Origin: Dyella kyungheensis
GTDB taxonomy: Bacteria; Pseudomonadota; Gammaproteobacteria; Xanthomonadales; Rhodanobacteraceae
NCBI RefSeq assembly: GCF_016905005.1
Contig: NZ_JADIKC010000009.1
Span: 62,001-126,000, forward strand
Direction: 5' to 3'
Length of the DNA stretch: 64,000 nt
A program made the translations under genes and the position numbers. This document shows positions 36,234-45,857 of this stretch, piece after piece. The notes beneath the pieces were generated by a model. The model searched no databases. It was not told the origin of the DNA and saw nothing but the letters and a program-made list of their open reading frames with translations. Numbering within the stretch: position 1 is the stretch's first letter; the number at the start of each line of letters is the position of its first letter.

Positions 36234-37082
36234 TCAAAGGTCCTTCGCCGCGTCCGCCAACACACGCTCCAGCGCCTGCGCGGCCTGCGAGATCGAGGTC
36301 TGCCGATCGATCACGTATTCGAGCACGCCCAGGTCGGGAAGATCGCTATCGAGCGGCACGATGCCCTCGGGCATGGCATAGCCGGTGAATGCGGACACAC
36401 CCAGCCCGGCCATCACGGCCGCCTGGATCACCATCACGCTGCTGCTGACCACCACGACACGGTACGAACGGTTGACCGACTTCAACGCCTCGAAAATGCG
36501 CGAGCGGGTGATGCTCGGTTCCGGATGGACGGCCAAAGGCAGGATCGTCTGATCGACGCTCAACGGCGTTGAAGCACTGCCGCACCAGTGCAACGGCTCG
36601 CTCTTCACCACGTAGCCGCGATGGCTGCCGCTGAGCCGCTTGGCAAACACCAGGTCGTGCTTGTTCTCGTCCAGTTCGCGAAACAGGTCGCCGCTCAAGC
36701 CGGTGCGGATCACCAGGTCCACCTCCGGATTGCGCCGCACGAAACTGCCCAGCGCCGCGGCGAGTCGCGACGAGGCGAAGTCCTCGGGAAGACCCAGGCG
36801 CACCGTGCCGTTCAACGGCGGACCGCAGACCGTGGTCATCGCCTCATCCATCAGCTCGAGAATGCGCACCGCGTAGCGATGCAATGCGTCGCCCTGCTGG
36901 GACAGGCGCACGTTGCGCGTGTCGCGCTCGAACAACGGCACGCCGACCAGATCCTCCAATCGGCGAACGTGCTGGCTGACGGTCGATTGTGACAGGCACA
37001 GAAGTTCGGACGCCGCGGTGAAGCTGGCCGTCTGCGCCACCACGACGAAACTGCGCAGCAATTCGGTGGGCAAGGGTCTCAT
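36234..37082 (-). CDS. LysR-family transcriptional regulator
   Basis: This regulator of about 282 residues has an N-terminal winged helix-turn-helix (SFTAASELLCLSQSTVSQHV RRLEDLVG, given here in two parts) and a substrate-binding domain beginning GTVRLGLPEDF. The ATG at 37082 with AGAGG upstream is preferred over a TTG at 37088. It is divergent from an alpha/beta hydrolase gene with 163 bp between, the common arrangement for a LysR regulator and its target. The target and ligand are inferred only from position. Confidence 0.92.
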   Translation of the reverse strand: MRPLPTELLRSFVVVAQTASFTAASELLCLSQSTVSQHVRRLEDLVGVPLFERDTRNVRLSQQGDALHRYAVRILELMDEAMTTVCGPPLNGTVRLGLPEDFASSRLAAALGSFVRRNPEVDLVIRTGLSGDLFRELDENKHDLVFAKRLSGSHRGYVVKSEPLHWCGSASTPLSVDQTILPLAVHPEPSITRSRIFEALKSVNRSYRVVVVSSSVMVIQAAVMAGLGVSAFTGYAMPEGIVPLDSDLPDLGVLEYVIDRQTSISQAAQALERVLADAAKDL

Positions 37083-37245
37083 CGGCAAAGCCTCTCAATC
37101 GTCGCTGGAAACTTCATAAATCAACGCTTTCGCCTGCGCTAGGCTTTATCCATCCGGGAAACATCGTCTCCCCCGGCGCACCGCAACCCCCGTATTCGAT
37201 GACGCCCCGGCGCCACCTCCCCATCCCCGTCGCGAGGACCTCTCC

Positions 37246-38025
37246 GTGAACAAGCGCATTCTCCATCGCAACCTGCTGGCCGCCGCCCTGCTGCTCGGCG
37301 TCGTTGCCTCCGCCCCGGCACTGGCTGCCGAGCCCGTGCACAACATCGTCCTCGTGCATGGCGCATGGGTCAACGGCAGCGGCTGGAAGCCCGTGTACGA
37401 CATCCTGGTCAAGGACGGCTACCACGTCTCCGTCGCCGAGCATCCGCTGACATCGTTCAACGACGATGTGACAGCCGTGAAACGCATCGTTGACATGCAG
37501 GATGGTCCTACCATTCTCGTGGGCCACAGTTACGGCGGTGCGTTGGTCACGGATGTTGGCAACGATTCGAAGGTGGTCGGCCTGGTCTACATCGCGGCAC
37601 ACGCGCTCGACCAGGGCGAAACTGAAGTGGCGAACGGCAAGCGTTTCCCCAGCGCCACCAGCCAGACCACCGACATCAAGAAAACCGCCGACGGCTTCCT
37701 CTATCTCGACCCGGCCCACTACCCCGCCGACTTCGCCGCCGACCTGCCGCTGCCGCAGGCGCAGTTCGAGGCGAACTCGCAGGAGCTGACCGCGGCCTCC
37801 GTCTTCGCCGCGCCTGCCGGCCATCCGGCATGGAAGGACAAGCCCAGCTGGTACGCGGTGGCCACCTCCGACCGCATCATCAACCCGGACCTGGAACGCA
37901 TGTACGCCAAGCGCGCCGGCAGCCACACGATCGAGATCAAGGGTGCCAGCCACTCGGTGTACGAATCGCACCCGAAGGAAGTGGCGGCGTTGATCGAGCA
38001 AGCCGCCAAGCACGCCGGCTCCTGA
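37246..38025 (+). CDS. Secreted alpha/beta hydrolase
   Basis: This 259-residue protein has a signal peptide (cleavage near ALA-AEPV). The alpha/beta hydrolase motifs are complete: oxyanion LVHGAWVNGSGW, nucleophile elbow VGHSYGGAL, and catalytic His in KGASHSVYESHP. It resembles the EstC-like or methylesterase-like group often listed as alpha/beta hydrolase without known substrate. The start is GTG with GAGGA upstream. It is likely controlled by the divergent LysR regulator. A strong terminator follows. Confidence 0.88.
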   Translation: MNKRILHRNLLAAALLLGVVASAPALAAEPVHNIVLVHGAWVNGSGWKPVYDILVKDGYHVSVAEHPLTSFNDDVTAVKRIVDMQDGPTILVGHSYGGALVTDVGNDSKVVGLVYIAAHALDQGETEVANGKRFPSATSQTTDIKKTADGFLYLDPAHYPADFAADLPLPQAQFEANSQELTAASVFAAPAGHPAWKDKPSWYAVATSDRIINPDLERMYAKRAGSHTIEIKGASHSVYESHPKEVAALIEQAAKHAGS

Positions 38026-38043
38026 GTCGGCCAGGTCGGCAAG

Positions 38044-38075
38044 GCGCCGTGCACACGCTGCACGGCGCTTTTTTT
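38044..38075 (+). terminator. Strong Rho-independent terminator
   Basis: Stem GCGCCGTGCA / TGCACGGCGC (10 bp, perfect) with loop CACGC is followed by seven T, 18 bp after the hydrolase stop. Confidence 0.95.
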
Positions 38076-38372
38076 GTTTGCGGGCTCGGCGCGCTGACGC
38101 CTTTGGCGAGCCCCTCGCTATAACCTCGGGCCAGTTGCCGAGCGTCCGGCATGCGTGCAAGCTACCCCGCGGCCCATGGCCGGTGGATGCCTCGGGCGGC
38201 CGTCCACATGACACATCCAGCCGCCCGTTGTCTTGGGGGAGACAATGATCCAGGGAATCCATTTCGCATCGCCATACCAGGCTCGTCCAGGCCTCGCACG
38301 CCCTTAGCGGCGAAGAAAAGGGATCGCTCGCGCCACGCGCGGGTTTTGCGGTAAGCCATCAGGGAGACGACC
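38076..38372. other. Gene-free interval
   Basis: About 300 bases between the hydrolase terminator and the zinc-ribbon protein. I see no convincing gene, repeat or RNA. It should contain the promoter of the next gene; a GGGAG ribosome site is at its right end. Confidence 0.5.
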
Positions 38373-39128
38373 ATGTTGATATTCTGGGGCAGGCGCGTAT
38401 CGCGCAAGAAGATGGGCTACGTGGCCGACTTCTGCCCGATGTGCCGCGAAGCCCAAACGTTCCTGCTGCGCGAGGTGCGCAGCTACTCGCACATCTATTA
38501 CATCCCGACCAGTGCGAATACGCTGGAGGGCTATGAGCGCGTATGCCAGGGCTGCAAGCTGTTGCAAGGCGGCGCACCCAGGCAGTATGTGGCGACGGCG
38601 AAAAAGCCCGCGCATGTGCGCGACATCCTCGCTCGCAGTTTTCCCTCGTTCGACGAAGTGTACGGCGAGCGCATGAAGATCGAGGATGCACTGCGCCTGG
38701 CGCCGGACACGGTACCGATCAGTGTGCGCCGCGCGCTGATCCAGCAGCCGTTCCTCGTGCTGTCGCCGGTGGTCGATGCCAGGTTCCGCCATATACATGT
38801 GGATCTGGTCGGCCTGGCCTGCCTGTTCGCCGGCCCCGCATTGGCCATGCTTGTATTCACCCAGGTGGAGCGCCTGCCGGAACCCTACGGCACCGCTTTG
38901 GCTATCGCGGGGGGCATCGCTGGCATGGGCGTGCTGTTGTGGGGCCTCAACACCGCCGCGCATCGCTATGGCCGTCGCAAGCTCACGCCCTGGATAGCCC
39001 GCACGCTGCAGCCCCTGCGACCGAGCGAGGCGGAGATCGCCTTCGTGCTGAATGATCTGAAGGCGAGGCGCCTGAAGATCGGTCGCATCCTCAAGCCTTC
39101 GCGCATCGCGGCCGCACTCGCGAAGTGA
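38373..39128 (+). CDS. Zinc-ribbon membrane protein of unknown function
   Basis: This 251-residue protein has an N-terminal four-cysteine zinc ribbon (CPMC at 21-24 and CQGC at 58-61) and two membrane helices near residues 148-190 (DLVGLACLFAGPALAMLVF and GTALAIAGGIAGMGVLLWG). A basic C-terminal tail follows. No named family is recognised. It lies 89 bp upstream of the giant M48 protease on the same strand and may work with it, for instance as a membrane adaptor. That is inference from position only. Confidence 0.8.
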   Translation: MLIFWGRRVSRKKMGYVADFCPMCREAQTFLLREVRSYSHIYYIPTSANTLEGYERVCQGCKLLQGGAPRQYVATAKKPAHVRDILARSFPSFDEVYGERMKIEDALRLAPDTVPISVRRALIQQPFLVLSPVVDARFRHIHVDLVGLACLFAGPALAMLVFTQVERLPEPYGTALAIAGGIAGMGVLLWGLNTAAHRYGRRKLTPWIARTLQPLRPSEAEIAFVLNDLKARRLKIGRILKPSRIAAALAK

Positions 39129-39217
39129 TCACTCACCGCGCGCGACGTCGGTAACCTCCCGTTGCGCTGATCGATACCCAAGCGACCCACCGGATGGCCG
39201 GGTCAGGAACGAATGCC

Positions 39218-42200
39218 ATGGAAACCCTTTATCCGGCGGGCCCCGCCGATGTACCGGCCAACTACACGCGTCCGAGCGCCTCGTACAAACGCCAGGCCTG
39301 GATCGCGGTTGGCAGCCTGCTGCTGTTCATCGCCATCTATTTCGCGCTGACGGCGTGGTTCATCGTCACCGGTCTCGGCGAGCTGGCGAAGATCGGCTCG
39401 GGCAACGGCCTGCTCCAGTTCATCGCCGGCATATCGAGCCTGTTCCTGGCGGTCTTCATGATCAAGGCGCTGTTCTTCATCAAGAAGGGCGCCAGCGGCG
39501 GTGGCATCCAACTCAAGCGGAACGAGCAACCGCGCCTGTTCGCCTTTCTCGATCGCATTGCCGATGAAGCCGGCGCGCCGCGCCCGCACAAGGTGTTTGT
39601 CACGCCCCGCGTGAACGCCGCCGTGTACTACGATCTCTCGTTGCTCAACCTGCTGTTCCCCTCGCGAAAGAACCTGGAAATCGGTCTCGGGCTGGTGAAC
39701 ATGCTCAACCTGAGCGAGCTGAAGGCCGTGCTTGCGCACGAGTTCGGCCACTTCGGGCAGCGCTCCATGGCGGTGGGACGATGGGTCTACACCACCCAGC
39801 AGATCGCTGCGCACATCGTGGGCCGACGGGACGCACTGGATCAATTCCTGCGCCAGCTGTCGCGGGTGGACATCCGCATCGCGTGGGTCGGCTGGCTGCT
39901 CTCGGTGATCATCTGGGCATTGCGGGCGGTGGTCGACGCCGTGTTCCGGCTGGTGGTGATTGCGCAGCGGGCACTGTCGCGCGAGATGGAGATGCAGGCG
40001 GATCTGGTCGCCGTGTCGCTCGCCGGCAGCGATGCGATTGTCCATGCGTTGCATCGCCTGCAGCTCGCCGACGATGCATGGGACCGCACGATCAATTTCG
40101 TGCGCGGGGAAGTGGGCGCCGGCAAACCGCCGCGCGATGTGTTCCAGGTGCAGCAAGCCATCGCGGAGCGGCTGGGAACGATCTACAACGACGCGCGCTA
40201 CGTCGAACGCATCCAGGTGCCCGCGGGCGGCGATGCGTCCTTCCGGGTCTTCTCCGGCGAGCTGGCGCAGCCGCCACGGATGTGGTCCACCCATCCGATG
40301 AACCATGAGCGCGAACAGAACGCCAAGCGCCGCTACCTGTTCGCCGATGCCGATCAGCGGCCGGCATGGCTGGCCTTCGACGATGCCGACGGCGTACGTG
40401 AACGCATGACGCGCGACATCGAAGGCGCGACCGAACATGCGACCGTCGGCGAAGACATCACCTTGCAGCGCCTGGACGAGCAATTCGGCAGGGAGCATCT
40501 TCGCTCGGCCTATCGCGGCATCTACCTGGGGCTTCCGGCGACCAGGCACGCCCGGCGGATCGACGAGTTGCACGGGCACGCTCCAGTCACGCAGCCGCTG
40601 CACCTCGACGATCTCTATCCCGCGCGATTGAGCGAGGAACTCTCGCAGCTTCGTTCCTTGGAACGCGAGCACGCCTTGCTTTGCTCGCTGCGCGACCGGG
40701 TCTACGACGCACCCGACGGGGTCATCCGCCATCGCGGGAAGATCATCAAGCGCAACGAACTGGCCACGGCCATCGGCACCGTGCACCAGGAACGCTCGGC
40801 CATGCGCGCCAGCCTGGAGGGTAGCCTCAAGCGGGTGCGCAGCCTGCATCTGGCGGCCGCCGCGAAGCTATCGCCCGAGTGGCATGCCTATCTACGGGGC
40901 TTGCTTGCGTTGGTTCACTACGCCGAACACAACGAGGTGAACGTGCGCGATGCACGCGCCAGCCTGGCACGCTGGTGGCAGCGTGCCACCGCTGCCGGCG
41001 CCATCAATGAGCAGGGAGTGCGCCATATCCTCGCTGCTGCCAGTGACGTCCACCGTTCGCTCGGCGTTGTCTACGACGGTGCTTCGCAGGTCCGCCCCGG
41101 CGCGAAGGTGTTGGCGCAAATGCACTGCGAGGACTGGAGGGAGGCCCTGGGCAAATTCGGCTTGAATCAGCCGGTGCGCGCCAACATCAACGACTGGCTG
41201 CGCATCGTCGACCAGTGGGTCGACCACACGGCCGGCTGGTTGTCAGCGCTTCGGCGCGCCGCCCTCGACGAGCTGCTCCACGCCGAAGCCATCGTTGCAT
41301 CGGCGACCCAGGGCACGGCCCCTCCCGATGCACCTGCGGAGATGCCCTCGGTGCCGGTCGAATACCAGACCCTCCTGGTGGGAGCCGAGCGCGGCCAACA
41401 CGCCGAGAAGCCCGGATTCTGGGAACGCTTCCGCACCGCCAGCGGCTTCTTTCCCGGCCTCGCCCGCGGCCTGGTGGCCGTCGCCATCGTGGGTTCGGTC
41501 CTGCTGCTGGGCTGGACCATCAGTCGCGCCAACGTCATCGTGTACAACGGACTGGCGCGCGCGGTGGTGACCACCATCGATGGTCATCGCGTCGAGCTAC
41601 AGCCGGGCGCACATACCGATGTCACGGTGCAGGGCGGCGACGTTTCCGTGGTGACCCAGACACTGGACGGCGAACCGGTAGAAGCGTTCAAGGCAACGGT
41701 GGATCGCGGCGCCACGCAGTTGATCTATACCGTCGCCGCCGCCAGTCCGCTGCGCCATTGGACCGCGGTCTATGGCAACGCGCGAGCGCCGGAACCCACG
41801 CTGTCGACACCGCAGCGTTGGCAAACAGCCAGTGCGCAATATCTTTTCAGCCAGCCGCCGGACCGCGTGCAAAGCAAGACCGGCAGCGCCATGTTGACGG
41901 TGCTCGATGCGCCGGAACACGTTTCACCGGACATCCTGGCCGATCAGATCAGCGACAAGTCGGCAGCGAATGCCATGTTGCTGGCGCATGTGCGCTTCGA
42001 TGCGCCCGAGTCGCCGGAGCTGATCAACTGGTTGTATGCGGCCAAGGATACGGCTGGCTTCCAGCAGGCCTTTGCTGCACGCCTGGAACATTTTCCGCAC
42101 GACATGATTTCGCGGCGCCTGGAAGAGGATCTCGCCCACGAGGCAGGTTCCGATGCGGTCTGCGCACGCAGCCGGGCGCAATCGGCGGCCGAGCCCACGC

Positions 42201-43024
42201 AGGCCGATGCCGCGTATCTGGCGGTCCGCTGCCTGCCCGCGGGCAAGGAACGCGATACCGGCTTCGAGGAAGGGCATCGCCGCTGGCCCGATTCGCCGTG
42301 GTTCGCCAATGCCGCTGCATCGGTGGCAAGCGAGCACGGCCGCTACGAGGAAGCATTGCAGACCTACGAGCAAGCGATGCCCCACAGTTTGTCGTTGCGT
42401 CAGGGCACCGCGGTGGAAGCCTTGCGGCTGACTCGCTTGATCGACCCCGGCAACGCGCAGAAAAAGGCCGCCGAATACGTTCGCGAGTCGACCGCACTCG
42501 GCAACATACTGACGTTCGAACGCGGCACGACGGTGCGGCAGGGGAACTACCGCGCGATAGCGATGCTGTCCAACGGTCAGATCGACGAAGCCGTCCGGGC
42601 GGCTGCCGGCACGCCGATGGCCGGGCATGTGTTGCGCATGGCCGCCGCGTCGATCGGCGCATCGCCCTATCTTCGCCTTCGCGTTGCGTCGCTTCCACCT
42701 GGCGCCGGCATCGACCGCGACACCCTGTGGCTGGCCCTGGCAGCGAACTCCAGCGCTGATAGCGCCGCGATCGCCGAAGAGCTGAGCAAGATTCAACGCT
42801 ATTACGATTCACCCGATGCCGTGGCGAAAATGAAGAGCTTCATCGAGCTCGCGCGCCATGGCGATGCCCGCGCTGCCCAGGCACAGCTCGATGGCGTGCC
42901 GCTGGAGCTGCGCGGACATGCCTACGTGGCAGGCATCTATCTGATGGGAGAGAAGGCGCCTCGCGAATGGCGAGACTTCGCCTATCGCTCGCTCTTTTCG
43001 GTGGAGCGGCCGTACCTGGGGTGA
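39218..43024 (+). CDS. Giant membrane-bound M48 metalloprotease with C-terminal repeat region
   Basis: At 1268 residues this is about four times longer than HtpX. Two N-terminal membrane helices precede an M48 peptidase domain with zinc motif HEFGH (H174, H178) and a downstream Glu (ALSREMEMQADLVA). A long helical region follows to about residue 730. One more membrane helix (VAVAIVGSVLLLGWTI, near 755) leads to a small beta domain and an alpha-helical tail that looks TPR-like (ASEHGRYEEALQTYEQAM). The ATG at 39218 has AGGA 9 nt upstream. The protease head and the TPR-like tail lie on opposite sides of the third helix, suggesting a role linking two compartments in membrane-protein quality control. 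Confidence 0.85.
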   Translation: METLYPAGPADVPANYTRPSASYKRQAWIAVGSLLLFIAIYFALTAWFIVTGLGELAKIGSGNGLLQFIAGISSLFLAVFMIKALFFIKKGASGGGIQLKRNEQPRLFAFLDRIADEAGAPRPHKVFVTPRVNAAVYYDLSLLNLLFPSRKNLEIGLGLVNMLNLSELKAVLAHEFGHFGQRSMAVGRWVYTTQQIAAHIVGRRDALDQFLRQLSRVDIRIAWVGWLLSVIIWALRAVVDAVFRLVVIAQRALSREMEMQADLVAVSLAGSDAIVHALHRLQLADDAWDRTINFVRGEVGAGKPPRDVFQVQQAIAERLGTIYNDARYVERIQVPAGGDASFRVFSGELAQPPRMWSTHPMNHEREQNAKRRYLFADADQRPAWLAFDDADGVRERMTRDIEGATEHATVGEDITLQRLDEQFGREHLRSAYRGIYLGLPATRHARRIDELHGHAPVTQPLHLDDLYPARLSEELSQLRSLEREHALLCSLRDRVYDAPDGVIRHRGKIIKRNELATAIGTVHQERSAMRASLEGSLKRVRSLHLAAAAKLSPEWHAYLRGLLALVHYAEHNEVNVRDARASLARWWQRATAAGAINEQGVRHILAAASDVHRSLGVVYDGASQVRPGAKVLAQMHCEDWREALGKFGLNQPVRANINDWLRIVDQWVDHTAGWLSALRRAALDELLHAEAIVASATQGTAPPDAPAEMPSVPVEYQTLLVGAERGQHAEKPGFWERFRTASGFFPGLARGLVAVAIVGSVLLLGWTISRANVIVYNGLARAVVTTIDGHRVELQPGAHTDVTVQGGDVSVVTQTLDGEPVEAFKATVDRGATQLIYTVAAASPLRHWTAVYGNARAPEPTLSTPQRWQTASAQYLFSQPPDRVQSKTGSAMLTVLDAPEHVSPDILADQISDKSAANAMLLAHVRFDAPESPELINWLYAAKDTAGFQQAFAARLEHFPHDMISRRLEEDLAHEAGSDAVCARSRAQSAAEPTQADAAYLAVRCLPAGKERDTGFEEGHRRWPDSPWFANAAASVASEHGRYEEALQTYEQAMPHSLSLRQGTAVEALRLTRLIDPGNAQKKAAEYVRESTALGNILTFERGTTVRQGNYRAIAMLSNGQIDEAVRAAAGTPMAGHVLRMAAASIGASPYLRLRVASLPPGAGIDRDTLWLALAANSSADSAAIAEELSKIQRYYDSPDAVAKMKSFIELARHGDARAAQAQLDGVPLELRGHAYVAGIYLMGEKAPREWRDFAYRSLFSVERPYLG

Positions 43025-43079
43025 GTAGCGAGTCGCTTGCTGGGTGCGAGCCCAAGTGACGCGCTTGCCGAACATTAAG

Positions 43080-43112
43080 ACACCGCACGCCGCCGGCGTG
43101 CAGTGTGATTTT
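43080..43112 (+). terminator. Terminator between convergent M48 and S33 genes
   Basis: Stem GCACGCC / GGCGTGC with a 3-base loop, extended by ACAC / GTGT, is followed by TTTT. It lies 60 bp after the M48 stop. Confidence 0.6.
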
Positions 43113-43236
43113 GTTCTGCAACATTCGTTTGCTTCGCCCGGGAATCGGCTATCGCCGCATGAAGCCCATCGTTTCAGTCCGCCTCGCTTGTCGCCAACTC
43201 CAGGAAGGTTCCGCAGCGAAGCCACACGCTGGCGGC

Positions 43237-44418
43237 TTACTTGTCGCGCGTCACTTCCGCCGGCGCCGCGTCACCCGCCTGCTGCGCCAGCGGCAACGCA
43301 TCGTTCACAAGGTGCAGCAGGAAGCGGCCGGGCTGTTCCTGCATCATCATGTGGGCCGAATCGGCGAAGATCACCAGGCGCTTGGACGGCGCCTGCAGAT
43401 CGCCGAACCATTTCTCGGCGGTTTCGTGGGGCGTGGTGTAGTCGTGGGCGCCAGCGAACACGATCACCGGCAGCTTGAAGTTCGTGACGTGATCGAAGTC
43501 CACGTCCAGCAGCGGATCGAGCAGGTGGTTCAGCGAGAACAGGCTGCCCTTGTCGATGGCCACCAGATCGTCGTGGTTGTAGTCAGGCGAGAGTTCCTCG
43601 GCATCGCTATCGAACTGGAAATCCTTGCGGCCCCAGGCCAGGCCGCCGTAGTACATCTCCCAGGTGCTGCGCACGCCGATGCGTTCGATGGTGAGCTTGG
43701 TGTCGCCCGGATACGGGCCGATGGCTTCCAGTTCGGCGATCGCCTTGGTGTTGTTTTCGGCCTTGGCGCGGCTTAGCGCGTAGTTGTAGCCGATGGCTTC
43801 GTTGCGGCGGCCGTTCACCACCTGGCCCACCGAGATGTATGCGTAGAACCAGTCCGGATGCAACTGCGCCAGATGCACGCCGAGCACCGTGCCCCAGGAA
43901 TGGCCGAGCAGGAAGATCTTCTTCTTGTTGTAGTGCTCGCGCAGGTACTGGGTCACCTGGGCGGCATCGTCGGTCATGCCGTCCACCGTCATGCCCGGCG
44001 CCATCGCCGCTTCGGTGTTGGCGCGATAGGTCTTGCCCGAACCGCGCTGGTCCCACTGCACCACGGTGAAGTAATCCTCCCACGGCGTCTGGAAGGTGTA
44101 GCCCTCGGGCATCGCCGGCGAGGCCGGACCGCCGTGCAGGAACAGCAGGATGGGGTTGCGGCGATCCTTGCCGCGCACCGAAATCCACTGGTCGATGCCG
44201 TTGATGTGCAACTTGATCTTCTCGTCGACACCCTGCGGGGTCACGATCATGCGATTGCTGTCGAGGATGCGGCGCACTTCGTCGCGCGAGATCATCGACT
44301 TGTCCGGCGTAGCGGCGGCGGCTGGCTTGGCCGGTGCCTCATCGGCGCGAACGCGATCGACAGGGGCACCGATCGCAAGCAACAACGTGACGAACAGGGA
44401 TGCACGCAAGATATTCAA
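43237..44418 (-). CDS. Secreted S33-family alpha/beta hydrolase (proline iminopeptidase-like)
   Basis: This protein of about 393 residues has a signal peptide and the S33 motifs LFLHGGPASPAMPEGY, DQRGSGKTYRAN, nucleophile GHSWGTVLG, acid in VFAGAHDYTTP and His in ADSAHMMMQEQPG. A TTG start at 44418 is chosen because GGAGAG lies 6-7 nt upstream and it yields a clean signal peptide; longer in-frame extensions do not look like a secretion signal. Unlike the cytoplasmic iminopeptidase at 25.9 kb it is exported, so it may act on peptides or esters in the periplasm. Confidence 0.85.
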   Translation of the reverse strand: MNILRASLFVTLLLAIGAPVDRVRADEAPAKPAAAATPDKSMISRDEVRRILDSNRMIVTPQGVDEKIKLHINGIDQWISVRGKDRRNPILLFLHGGPASPAMPEGYTFQTPWEDYFTVVQWDQRGSGKTYRANTEAAMAPGMTVDGMTDDAAQVTQYLREHYNKKKIFLLGHSWGTVLGVHLAQLHPDWFYAYISVGQVVNGRRNEAIGYNYALSRAKAENNTKAIAELEAIGPYPGDTKLTIERIGVRSTWEMYYGGLAWGRKDFQFDSDAEELSPDYNHDDLVAIDKGSLFSLNHLLDPLLDVDFDHVTNFKLPVIVFAGAHDYTTPHETAEKWFGDLQAPSKRLVIFADSAHMMMQEQPGRFLLHLVNDALPLAQQAGDAAPAEVTRDK

Positions 44419-44602
44419 ATCAGCTCTCCAGGCGGATGGTTGGGCGATACGCGGAGCCTTCGCTTCCACGATAGCAACAGGGACGGCCAGCACCTCGTGC
44501 ATGGCCCTTGCCTCCACCAGAGCAAGCGGCATGCCAGCCCACGCTGGGCAGCTCGGATACGTCATATCAGGCACTTGCGGGCAAGTGCGGCACCCGTGAT
44601 GC

Positions 44603-44630
44603 GTCCGCGGACAACCTGGCGGACGTCCGC
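44603..44630. repeat. Palindromic box pair, copy 1 (upstream)
   Basis: GTCCGCGGACAAC (44603-44615) and GCGGACGTCCGC (44619-44630) are each built on a perfect palindrome. The same two words recur in reverse order at 45858-45887, so they bracket the ClpP-like gene. Possible regulator sites or cruciform elements. The rest of the 308-bp gap shows nothing else. Confidence 0.45.
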
Positions 44631-44726
44631 ATTGTCCGCACGCGGGAACGCCCTCTTACGACCTCTTCACTCACGGGACATCCTGCTTGACGCACACTTG
44701 CCGCCTTCTGTTGCAGGATCAGCCGC

Positions 44727-45845
44727 GTGCCCGTCGTTCATGTCCAGCGTCATCTCCGGTCCCGGTTTCGCCGTTCGTTCCTGCTGGCCAGCATGCTGGT
44801 CGCTGGCTTTGCAGCACTGAACGCGCATGGCGAAAGCCCCTCACGCAGTACCCAGAATACGGGAAGCGACCAGCTCGCCATCCAGGTCAACGACGACCGC
44901 ATGACGATCTCGGTAGCCAAGGTACCGCAGGTCTATCTGTATGGGACCATCGATGCGGGTGCCGCGCAGCGCGTGCAGTCGATGATCCAGTCGCGCAGGA
45001 TTCCGCCGAACAGCGATATCTATCTCAACTCGCCCGGCGGCGATGTCGCCGCAGGCATCGCCCTCGGCCGCCTGTTCCGCGCCGGCAACATGACCACCCA
45101 CCTGGGTTCGCCGCGCAAGACCGCGCGCCAGCCCATCGTGCCCAAGTCCTCGCAGTGCGTGAACGCCTGTGCCTATGCTTATGCGGGCGGCATGTTTCGC
45201 TGGGCGCCAACCGGCAGCGATCGTTTCGGCGCGCAACCGCTGTCCACCACGGTGACGCCCACTACCGATGTCGCCGCCTATCTGAAAGACATGGGCGTGA
45301 ACCCGCAGGTGTTCGGCAGCGCGGCCAGCGGCGAGGTGACGTGGCTCAACGCGGATCAGATGCTGGCCAATGGCTTCTCCAACAACGGACGCCTGCTGCC
45401 CACCGCCGTCAACATGCCGATCAGCAACGTCGCTTCGATCTCGATCACGCAGATGACGCGCGAGGGTGAGCATCGCATCACCCTGCAGTGCCGCCCCGAT
45501 GGCCTCACCCTCACCGCCTACTACGCCATCGGCGCGGAGCGCGCCCGGCAGATGGTGGCGCGCGCCACGCGTTCGTACTTCGAGATCAACGACCAGCCCA
45601 TCAACGGCAGCGAGCGCGTCAACGCCTCGGCGATGGACCAGGCGGTGGTGTTCAGCCAGCCGCTGCCCGTGACCCAGCTCAACCAGCTGCTGTCGGCGAA
45701 CCTGATGGCGGCATGGCTCGCCGATCGGGGCGGGGCTGTGCGTTACGGCTTCTGGATGTCGCTCGATGCGGTGCGCAAGGACCTGCGCACCTATGGCAAC
45801 AACTGCGCGCAGGTGGCGAAGCAGGCGGGCGCCAGCAAGAACTGA
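44727..45845 (+). CDS. Exported ClpP/crotonase-fold protein, probably catalytically inactive
   Basis: This 372-residue protein has an N-terminal hydrophobic signal (FLLASMLVAGFAALNAHG). Residues about 65-215 match periplasmic ClpP-like serine hydrolases: VYLYGTID, YLNSPGGDVAAGIALGRL and CVNACAYAYAGG. Functional members read CxSAC at the last motif with the Ser as nucleophile; here it is Asn146 (CVNAC), so peptidase activity is probably lost. The C-terminal 150 residues are not recognised. Start GTG with AGGA 9 nt upstream. It may bind peptides or act as a scaffold. Confidence 0.75.
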   Translation: MPVVHVQRHLRSRFRRSFLLASMLVAGFAALNAHGESPSRSTQNTGSDQLAIQVNDDRMTISVAKVPQVYLYGTIDAGAAQRVQSMIQSRRIPPNSDIYLNSPGGDVAAGIALGRLFRAGNMTTHLGSPRKTARQPIVPKSSQCVNACAYAYAGGMFRWAPTGSDRFGAQPLSTTVTPTTDVAAYLKDMGVNPQVFGSAASGEVTWLNADQMLANGFSNNGRLLPTAVNMPISNVASISITQMTREGEHRITLQCRPDGLTLTAYYAIGAERARQMVARATRSYFEINDQPINGSERVNASAMDQAVVFSQPLPVTQLNQLLSANLMAAWLADRGGAVRYGFWMSLDAVRKDLRTYGNNCAQVAKQAGASKN

Positions 45846-45857
45846 TCTCGTGCGGAA

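Noticed and set aside
44419-44574. N-terminal extension of the S33 hydrolase gene to 44574
   Set aside because: The extension has no secretion signal or ribosome site, whereas the TTG at 44418 has GGAGAG and starts a proper signal peptide.
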